This document shows, in pieces, positions 6,163-10,855 of a stretch of 10,855 nt of DNA. Source of the DNA: an uncultured Mollicutes bacterium (GTDB lineage: Bacteria; Bacillota_I; Bacilli_A; Acholeplasmatales; Anaeroplasmataceae); the NCBI GenBank assembly GCA_947174685.1, contig CAMWJY010000010.1, positions 1 to 10,855 on the forward strand. Direction: 5' to 3'. The first letter of the stretch is position 1. Every line of letters begins with the position of its first letter. Under the pieces are notes generated by a model. It saw only the letters and a list, made by a program, of their open reading frames with translations, was not told where the DNA came from and made no database searches. The position numbers were made by a program, and so were the translations under genes.

Positions 6163-6531
6163 ATGGTTCAACAAGAAACTAGATTAGCGGTTGCTGATAA
6201 CAGCGGCGCTCGTGAATTATTAATTATTAAAGTATTAGGTGGAGCATTACATCGTTACGCAAATGTAGGTGACATTGTTGTTTGCTCTGTTAAGGCAGCA
6301 GCTCCAAATGGTGCTGTTAAAAAAGGTGATGTTGTTAAGGCAGTTATTGTACGTACAAAGGCTGGCTTAAGAAGAAAAGATGGCTCATATATCAAATTTG
6401 ATGAGAATGCAGCTGTTATTATTCGTGAGGACAAGACCCCACGTGGAACTCGTATTTTCGGACCAGTTGCTAGAGAATTACGTGATAAAGATTATATGAA
6501 AATCATTTCTTTAGCACCCGAAGTACTATAA
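6163..6531 (+). CDS. rplN: 50S ribosomal protein L14 (uL14)
   Basis: The 122 residues are the standard L14 length. RLAVADNSGAREL (7-19), IVRTKAGLRRKDGSYIKFDE (62-81) and TPRGTRIFGPVAREL (92-106) are near-invariant. L14 lies at the subunit interface, pairs with L19 and contacts the small subunit in bridges B5 and B8; the silencing factor RsfS binds it. GGAGGT (6151-6156) precedes the ATG with a 6-nt gap. It opens the spc part of the cluster, and the 27-bp gap upstream holds no promoter I can support. The stop is merged with the next binding site (TAAGGAGG, 6529-6536). Confidence 0.98.
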   Translation: MVQQETRLAVADNSGARELLIIKVLGGALHRYANVGDIVVCSVKAAAPNGAVKKGDVVKAVIVRTKAGLRRKDGSYIKFDENAAVIIREDKTPRGTRIFGPVARELRDKDYMKIISLAPEVL

Positions 6532-6546
6532 GGAGGTGCACATTAA

Positions 6547-6888
6547 ATGCAGATTAAAACTGGAGACACAGTAGTTGTCATTGCTGGTAAAGATAAATTT
6601 ACAAAAGACAAGAAGGGTAACCGAGTTCCTACTACTGGTAAGGTATTAAAGGTTTATCCTAAAACTAACCGTGTGGTTGTTGAAGGTGTAAATAAGGTAA
6701 CAAAGCATCAAAAGCCTACTCAAGCTAACCAAAATGGTGGTAAGGTTGAAATGGAAGCACCAATTGATGCATCTAATGTTATGTTATTAGATCCAAAGGT
6801 AAACAAGCCTACACGTGTTAGCATCAAAATTGATGAAAACGGAAAGAAAATCAGAGTTTCTAAGAAATCTGATTATGAATTTAAGTAG
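6547..6888 (+). CDS. rplX: 50S ribosomal protein L24 (uL24)
   Basis: The 113 residues are slightly longer than the common 101-105. The N-terminal KOW motif (about 3-30, KTGDTVVVIAGKDK) and GKVLKVYPKTNRVVVEGVN (32-50) identify L24, followed by the KHQKPTQANQNGGKVEMEAPI loop (53-73) and DASNVML (74-80). L24 is one of the two proteins that start 50S assembly and lies near the tunnel exit. The binding site AAGGAGGTG (6530-6538), which uses the rplN stop, is 8 nt from the ATG. The TAG stop is part of the rplE binding site. Confidence 0.97.
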   Translation: MQIKTGDTVVVIAGKDKFTKDKKGNRVPTTGKVLKVYPKTNRVVVEGVNKVTKHQKPTQANQNGGKVEMEAPIDASNVMLLDPKVNKPTRVSIKIDENGKKIRVSKKSDYEFK

Positions 6889-6901
6889 GAGGTAGCTAAG
6901 A

Positions 6902-7441
6902 ATGAATCGTTTACAAGAAAAATATCTAAAGTCTGTAAAACCAGAGTTAGCAAAAAAATTCTCATACAAGTCTTCTATGCAAATTCCTAAGGTTGAAAAA
7001 ATCGTTATCAATATGGGTGTTGGTGATGCAGTTGCAAACTCTAAAGTGTTAGATGACGCAGTTGAAGAATTAACACAAATTTCTGGACAAAAGCCAGTTA
7101 TTACTAAGGCTAAGCATTCTATCGCTAACTTTAAGTTACGTGAAGGTATGCCAATTGGTTGTAAGGTAACTCTAAGAGGAGAAAGAATGTATCAATTCTT
7201 AGATAAGCTTGTATCCATCGCATTACCACGTGTACGTGATTTCCATGGTGTAAATGGCAATAGCTTTGATGGTCGTGGAAATTATACTCTTGGCGTTAAG
7301 GAGCAATTAATTTTCCCAGAAATTAATTTCGATAAGGTTAAGAAGGTTCGTGGTATGGATATCGTTATCGTTACTACAGCTAAAACAGATGAGGAAGGCC
7401 GTACTTTATTACAATTAATGGGTATGCCTTTTAGAAAGTAA
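6902..7441 (+). CDS. rplE: 50S ribosomal protein L5 (uL5)
   Basis: The 179 residues equal the family length. KIVINMGVG (33-41), FKLREGMPIGCKVTLRG (77-93), LPRVRDFHGV (108-117) and the GMDIVIVTTAKTDEEGRTLL block (151-170) are L5 hallmarks. L5 binds 5S rRNA together with L18 in the central protuberance, and both genes lie in this cluster. TAGGAGGT (6886-6893), including the rplX stop, is 8 nt upstream of the ATG. The stop is TAA. Confidence 0.98.
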   Translation: MNRLQEKYLKSVKPELAKKFSYKSSMQIPKVEKIVINMGVGDAVANSKVLDDAVEELTQISGQKPVITKAKHSIANFKLREGMPIGCKVTLRGERMYQFLDKLVSIALPRVRDFHGVNGNSFDGRGNYTLGVKEQLIFPEINFDKVKKVRGMDIVIVTTAKTDEEGRTLLQLMGMPFRK

Positions 7442-7459
7442 GAGAGGATATAATAGACT

Positions 7460-7645
7460 ATGGCAAAAACATCAATGGTTGTTAAAAATCATAGAAAAGC
7501 TAAGTATAGTTCACGTGCATATACACGTTGCGAGCGTTGTGGTCGTCCACATGCCGTAATCAGCAAGTTTAAGCTTTGTCGTATTTGTTTCCGTGAATTA
7601 GCATACAAGGGACAAATTCCAGGCGTTAAAAAAGCAAGCTGGTAA
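7460..7645 (+). CDS. rpsZ: 30S ribosomal protein S14, zinc-binding (type Z) form
   Basis: This is the short, 61-residue S14 with a zinc ribbon: Cys24-x2-Cys27 and Cys40-x2-Cys43, in YTRCERCGRPHAV (21-33) and LCRICFRELAYKGQIPGV (39-56). It sits in the 30S head near S19 and S10. Many Firmicutes also carry a longer zinc-free S14 elsewhere, used under zinc shortage; none is in this window. The ribosome binding site is weaker than its neighbours (AGAGAGGA at 7441-7448, about 12 nt from the ATG). The gene is often labelled rpsN in annotations. Confidence 0.97.
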   Translation: MAKTSMVVKNHRKAKYSSRAYTRCERCGRPHAVISKFKLCRICFRELAYKGQIPGVKKASW

Positions 7646-7670
7646 TTTATTAAAAGGAGGATTAATTCAT

Positions 7671-8063
7671 ATGATGACAGATCCAATTGCGGATATGCTA
7701 ACCCGCATCAGGAATGCAAATGCAATGCGTTATGAAACGGTAGAAATGCCATCTTCAAAAACTAAAACAGCTATGTTAACTGTTTTAAAGAATGAAGGTT
7801 ATATTGCAGATTTCAAGGTTTCAAAAGACGTAAAGAGTGTTACTACTGTAACATTAAAATACACAGAGGATCACCAACGAGTTATTCGTGGGTTAAAGAG
7901 AATTTCAAAACCAAGTCTTCCTGTTTATACTACAGCTGAAGATTTACCAAGGGTATTAAACGGATTAGGTGTTGCAATTATCTCAACCTCAAAGGGTATT
8001 ATGACAGATAAAGAAGCTCGTAAGCAAAAAATCGGTGGAGAAGTTTTAGCTTACGTTTGGTAA
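7671..8063 (+). CDS. rpsH: 30S ribosomal protein S8 (uS8)
   Basis: The 130 residues match S8. TDPIADMLTRIRNA (3-16), GLKRISKP (74-81), LPRVLNGLGVAIISTSKG (92-109) and the ending TDKEAR...GGEVLAYVW (112-130) are diagnostic. S8 binds the central domain of 16S rRNA and in E. coli is the repressor of the spc operon, binding mRNA at the rplE start; I found no obvious copy of that site but did not fold it carefully. Two ATGs are in tandem (7671, 7674); AAGGAGG (7654-7660) is 10 nt from the first, which I choose. Confidence 0.98.
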   Translation: MMTDPIADMLTRIRNANAMRYETVEMPSSKTKTAMLTVLKNEGYIADFKVSKDVKSVTTVTLKYTEDHQRVIRGLKRISKPSLPVYTTAEDLPRVLNGLGVAIISTSKGIMTDKEARKQKIGGEVLAYVW

Positions 8064-8100
8064 AAAAATAATAAGATTAAAAAATATGGAGGTGTTTTAA

Positions 8101-8643
8101 ATGTCTCGTATTGGTAATAAGGCTATCACATTACCTGCCGGCGTTACCGTTGATGTACAAGCAGGAAACTTCGTCAACGTTAAAGGCCCTAAGGGTGAGT
8201 TAAGCTTTCAATTCAATAGTGAGCTAGAAATTGCTACAGAAGGTAGCGAATGTGTAGTTAAGCGTCCAAACGATACTAAGACTATGAAGATGATGCATGG
8301 TACTACTCGTGCATTATTACATAACATGGTTGTTGGTGTATCAGATGGATTCAAAAAGGTATTAGAGATAAGCGGTGTTGGTTACCGTGCTCAATTACAA
8401 GGAAATAAGGTTGTTGTTTCAGCTGGTTATTCTCATCCAGTAGAGTTAGAAATTCCTAAGGGATTAAAGGTAGAATTACCAAAGAATACTCAAATCATTA
8501 TTTCAGGTATTGATAAACAATTAGTAGGACAATTTGCGGCTGAAATTCGTGAGGTACGTAAGCCAGAGCCTTATAAAGGTAAAGGTATTAGGTATTCTGA
8601 TGAACATGTACGTCGTAAGGAAGGTAAAACTGCTAAGAAGTAG
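8101..8643 (+). CDS. rplF: 50S ribosomal protein L6 (uL6)
   Basis: The 180 residues match L6, made of two similar domains. MSRIGNKAITLPAGV (1-15), MHGTTRALLHNMVVGVSDGF (65-84), ISGVGYRAQ (90-98) and PEPYKGKGIRYSDE (155-168) are standard. L6 lies near the sarcin-ricin loop and the factor-binding site. GGAGGTG (8088-8094) is 6 nt from the ATG. The 37-bp gap upstream is the longest inside the operon and holds only AT-rich sequence and this site. Two TAG codons lie in tandem at the end (8641-8646). Confidence 0.98.
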   Translation: MSRIGNKAITLPAGVTVDVQAGNFVNVKGPKGELSFQFNSELEIATEGSECVVKRPNDTKTMKMMHGTTRALLHNMVVGVSDGFKKVLEISGVGYRAQLQGNKVVVSAGYSHPVELEIPKGLKVELPKNTQIIISGIDKQLVGQFAAEIREVRKPEPYKGKGIRYSDEHVRRKEGKTAKK

Positions 8644-8662
8644 TAGAAAGGAGTGCTAGTAT

Positions 8663-9025
8663 ATGATTAATAAAGTATCTAAAAATGCAAGTCGTCAAAA
8701 GAGACACTTACGTTTACGTCAAACATTATCTGGAACAGCTGCAAAGCCTAGATTAAATGTTTTCCGTTCAAATAAGCAAATTTATGCACAAATTATCGAT
8801 GATACTACTGGTAAGACATTATGCTGTGCTTCTTCTATGGAAAAAGAAGCAGGAGTTAAAAATGGTTCCAATGTCGATGCAGCAACTAAGGTTGGTACTT
8901 TAATTGCTAAGCGTGCATTAGATTTAAAGATTGAGGCTGTAGTTTTTGACCGTGGTGGTTATTTATATCATGGACGTGTTAAGGCTTTAGCTGATGCAGC
9001 AAGAGCTGCAGGATTAAAATTCTAA
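8663..9025 (+). CDS. rplR: 50S ribosomal protein L18 (uL18)
   Basis: The 120 residues are typical. The basic N-terminus (SRQKRHLRLRQTLSGT, 10-25), KPRLNVFRSNKQIYAQIIDD (28-47) and VVFDRGGYLYHGRVKALADAAR (93-114) identify L18. It binds 5S rRNA in the central protuberance with L5. AAAGGAG (8647-8653) overlaps the end of rplF's tandem stops and is 9 nt from the ATG. The stop is merged with the rpsE binding site (TAAGGAGG, 9023-9030). Confidence 0.98.
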   Translation: MINKVSKNASRQKRHLRLRQTLSGTAAKPRLNVFRSNKQIYAQIIDDTTGKTLCCASSMEKEAGVKNGSNVDAATKVGTLIAKRALDLKIEAVVFDRGGYLYHGRVKALADAARAAGLKF

Positions 9026-9040
9026 GGAGGATAAATTCTT

Positions 9041-9556
9041 ATGCGTCAAGATCATAAAGAACGTAAGGAAGTTGAACAACCAGAGTTTGAAGAGCGCGTT
9101 GTTACAATCAACCGTGTAACAAAGGTTGTTAAAGGCGGTAGACGTTTCCGTTTCGCTGCATTAGTTGTAATCGGTGATAAGAAGGGTCATGTTGGCTTTG
9201 GTACTGGTAAATCACAAGAAGTACCTGAGGCAATTAAGAAGGCCGTTGAAAGTGCAAAAAAGAATATGATTACTGTTGCCACTGTAAAAACTACTATTCC
9301 TCATGAAGTTATTGGTGTTTATGGAGCAGGTCGTGTTGTTTTAAGACCAGCTAGTGAAGGTACTGGAGTTATCGCTGGTGGTCCAGTACGTGCCGTTGTT
9401 GAATTAGCCGGCATCAGTGATATCTTATCTAAATCATTGGGTTCTGCTACACCTATTAATGTAGTAAGAGCTACAATAGAAGGGTTAAAGAGTTTAGAGA
9501 CTGTTGAACAGGTTGCTGCTAGACGTGGTAAAACAGTTGAACAAATTCTAAGGTAA
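9041..9556 (+). CDS. rpsE: 30S ribosomal protein S5 (uS5)
   Basis: The 171 residues fit the family. The N-terminal double-stranded-RNA-binding-like domain has VTKVVKGGRRFRFAALVVIGD (26-46) and GHVGFGTGKSQEVPEAIKKA (49-68); the C-terminal domain has RPASEGTGVIAGGPVRAVVE (102-121) and SKSLGSATPINVVRA (130-144). S5 is at the mRNA entry site with S3 and S4 and affects decoding accuracy. The loop around 28-34 (KVVKGGR), where spectinomycin resistance arises, looks wild type. AAGGAGG (9024-9030) is 10 nt from the ATG. Its last codons contain the weak binding site of rpmD. Confidence 0.98.
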   Translation: MRQDHKERKEVEQPEFEERVVTINRVTKVVKGGRRFRFAALVVIGDKKGHVGFGTGKSQEVPEAIKKAVESAKKNMITVATVKTTIPHEVIGVYGAGRVVLRPASEGTGVIAGGPVRAVVELAGISDILSKSLGSATPINVVRATIEGLKSLETVEQVAARRGKTVEQILR

Positions 9557-9562
9557 GCAAGC

Positions 9563-9736
9563 ATGTATAAAATAACTTTAGTAAAAAGCTTAATTGGTCG
9601 TAAGCCTAATCAACGCGCAACAGCAAAGGCTTTAGGCTTAACAAGAATTGGCCAAACAGTTACAAAAGAGGAAAATGAAGCAATTCGCGGAATGATCGTT
9701 ACCATAGCTCATATGGTAAAGGTTGTCCAAGAATAG
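9563..9736 (+). CDS. rpmD: 50S ribosomal protein L30 (uL30)
   Basis: This small gene lies between rpsE and rplO. From the ATG at 9563 it encodes 57 residues ending in TAG. YKITLVKSLIGRKPNQRATA (2-21) and ALGLTRIGQTV (23-33) match bacterial L30, and the C-terminal MVKVVQE (51-57) corresponds to the usual ending. Its place in the cluster is the canonical one. L30 is a non-essential-in-some-species protein near the 5S rRNA side of the 50S subunit. The binding site is weak (AAGG at 9550-9553, overlapping the end of rpsE, 9 nt from the ATG), so ribosomes finishing rpsE six bases upstream may supply initiation. The stop is part of TAGGAGG for rplO. Confidence 0.96.
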   Translation: MYKITLVKSLIGRKPNQRATAKALGLTRIGQTVTKEENEAIRGMIVTIAHMVKVVQE

Positions 9737-9748
9737 GAGGTGCCAGAC

Positions 9749-10186
9749 ATGTTAAATGAATTAAAGCCAAATGCAGGCGCAAGACATGCTAAAAAGCGTG
9801 TAGGTCGTGGTATTGGTAGCGGTCTTGGTAAAACAGCAGGTAGAGGTTCTAAAGGTCAAAATGCTCGTTCAGGCGGTGGCGTTCGTCCAGGCTTTGAAGG
9901 TGGACAATTACCTTTATTCCAACGTTTACCTAAGATTGGTTTCCATAGCCATTCACACAAGTTCTATGCAATTGTAAACATAGAAAAATTAAATTGCTTT
10001 GAGGATGGAGCTACAGTTGATGCTGAAAGCTTAATCAAGGCAGGATTAATTAAAGACATCTTAGATGGTGTTAAAGTATTAGGTCAAGGAGAATTAACAA
10101 AGAAGTTAACTGTAAAGGTTAATAAAATTTCTAAATCAGCACAATCAGCCATTGAAAATGCTGGTGGTACTGTTGAGGTGATTTAA
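9749..10186 (+). CDS. rplO: 50S ribosomal protein L15 (uL15)
   Basis: The 145 residues from this ATG match L15. MLNELKPNAGARHAKKRVGRG (1-21), the Gly/Arg-rich GSGLGKTAGRGSKGQNARSGG (23-43) and PGFEGGQLPLFQRLPKIGF (47-65) are diagnostic. The extended N-terminus threads into 23S rRNA; L15 is a late assembly protein. A GTG at 9740 would extend the frame by three codons, but it overlaps the ribosome binding site TAGGAGG (9734-9740) itself, and family members begin like this ATG version, so 9749 is chosen (8-nt gap). Its last three codons contain the secY ribosome binding site. Confidence 0.97.
   Translation: MLNELKPNAGARHAKKRVGRGIGSGLGKTAGRGSKGQNARSGGGVRPGFEGGQLPLFQRLPKIGFHSHSHKFYAIVNIEKLNCFEDGATVDAESLIKAGLIKDILDGVKVLGQGELTKKLTVKVNKISKSAQSAIENAGGTVEVI
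10175..10182 (+). promoter_or_regulatory. Extended ribosome binding site for secY inside the rplO 3' end
   Basis: GAGGTGAT gives eight contiguous bases of complementarity to the 16S rRNA 3' tail, the longest such match I noticed in the window. It lies in the last codons of rplO and is 5 nt from the TTG used to start secY. It decides the secY start, because no in-frame ATG follows for more than 80 codons. Confidence 0.8.
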
Positions 10187-10187
10187 C

Positions 10188-10855
10188 TTGTTAGAGAAGC
10201 TAAAGAAGATTTTAAGTAATAAGGAAATATTACAAAAAATCATATTTACATTCGCAATTTTATTGGTATTTAAAATCGGAACTTACATTCCAATTCCACT
10301 AATCTCTACAACAAGCATTTCAGAGGTTATTAAAAACAATGATTTCTTAACGGTGTTAAATGCCTTTTCAGGAGGAGGTTTATCTAACTTCTCTATTCTA
10401 GCTTTAGGTATTTCCCCTTATATTACTTCATCCATTATTGTTCAAATGCTTCAGCTTTTAATTCCAAAGCTAAAAGAGTGGGGCGAACAAGGAGAAGTAG
10501 GAAAGGTAAAGATTGGCCGTGTAACACGTTATGTTACCGTTGTTCTAGCAATGGTTCAAGCCTTAGTATTAATCTTTGGTCTTGGAGCTCAGCCAGAAAA
10601 TGTGTTAATTGATTCCTTGATTCAATATAAAAATTATTATTGGGCCTTCTACATTTATATGGCAGTTGTAATTACAGCAGGCTCTGCATTCACAATGTGG
10701 TTAGCTGATTTAATTACACGTCATGGCGTAGGTAATGGTTCATCAATGATTATTTCTGCAGGTATTATTTCATCTATTCCTGCAATGTTTACTGCATTAA
10801 ATACTCAATATTTAGGAGATAAGACTTCTGGTTTAAATATTTTCTTATATATATT
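10188..10855 (+). CDS. secY: Protein translocase subunit SecY (N-terminal half; cut by window end)
   Basis: 222 codons plus two bases are visible, about half of a normal SecY of roughly 430 residues. SecY forms the protein-conducting channel of the Sec translocon in the cytoplasmic membrane and binds the ribosome at the tunnel exit. KIGTYIPIP (29-37) after the first membrane segment, the plug region SGGGLSNFSILALGISPYI (61-79), QLLIPKLKEW near 89-98, and WLADLITRHGVGNGSS (171-186) are hallmarks. The start is TTG at 10188: the frame is closed by TGA at 10179-10181, a strong ribosome binding site lies 5 nt upstream, and the first in-frame ATG is too far inside the protein. One base separates it from the rplO stop. 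No frameshift or stop is seen up to the window end. Confidence 0.96.
   Translation, partial: MLEKLKKILSNKEILQKIIFTFAILLVFKIGTYIPIPLISTTSISEVIKNNDFLTVLNAFSGGGLSNFSILALGISPYITSSIIVQMLQLLIPKLKEWGEQGEVGKVKIGRVTRYVTVVLAMVQALVLIFGLGAQPENVLIDSLIQYKNYYWAFYIYMAVVITAGSAFTMWLADLITRHGVGNGSSMIISAGIISSIPAMFTALNTQYLGDKTSGLNIFLYI

Noticed and set aside
7449..7454. Perfect TATAAT between rplE and the S14 gene, possible internal promoter
   Set aside because: No -35-like sequence at 15-19 bp upstream and no extended -10 TG; a lone hexamer is expected by chance in AT-rich DNA.
9740..9742. GTG at 9740 as the rplO start
   Set aside because: It shares a base with the ribosome binding site TAGGAGG; the ATG at 9749 has the right spacing and matches the family N-terminus.

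Overview
The window is almost entirely one ribosomal-protein gene cluster: the fused S10 and spc operons of an AT-rich, Gram-positive (Bacillota/Firmicutes-type) bacterium. The lineage is suggested by the low GC content, strong AGGAGG-type ribosome binding sites before most genes, a zinc-ribbon S14 and the gene order. Tryptophan is encoded by TGG throughout and no TGA occurs in frame, so the standard bacterial code fits and a Mollicute-type code is not indicated. I cannot name the genus; an Erysipelotrichia-like organism is a guess. All genes are on the + strand.

Layout. Bases 3-728 hold the 3' part of a cation diffusion facilitator (CDF) metal exporter, probably of the manganese type. A strong hairpin-plus-U-tract terminator follows at 736-773. 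Bases 774-996 hold a near-consensus vegetative promoter (TTGCAA, 17 bp, TATAAT at 830-858) and a roughly 130-nt untranslated leader that can fold into three hairpins, the last directly upstream of the rpsJ ribosome binding site. This is the only sizeable non-coding stretch. From 997 the genes run rpsJ-rplC-rplD-rplW-rplB-rpsS-rplV-rpsC-rplP-rpmC-rpsQ (S10 part), then rplN-rplX-rplE-rpsZ/rpsN-rpsH-rplF-rplR-rpsE-rpmD-rplO-secY (spc part). secY is cut by the window end. No gene of the canonical order is missing, inserted or broken. rpmD (57 codons) is also present between rpsE and rplO.

How it works together. The 20 complete ribosomal genes from rpsJ to rpmD, plus rplO, encode core proteins of both subunits, and secY encodes the membrane channel that docks at the ribosome. 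I see no terminator or convincing promoter between 997 and 10855, so one long transcript from the 830-858 promoter is the simplest reading. Gaps are 0-37 bp. At several junctions the stop codon is built into the next ribosome binding site (TAGGAGG or TAAGGAGG), which suggests coupled translation.

This is an ordinary, conserved region and I found no new system. The points most worth a second look are the structured leader before rpsJ, an S3 whose KH-domain GXXG loop reads GHEA, a shortened and divergent L3 loop near the peptidyl-transferase centre, the complete absence of TGA stop codons, and C-terminal extensions on S3 and L29.
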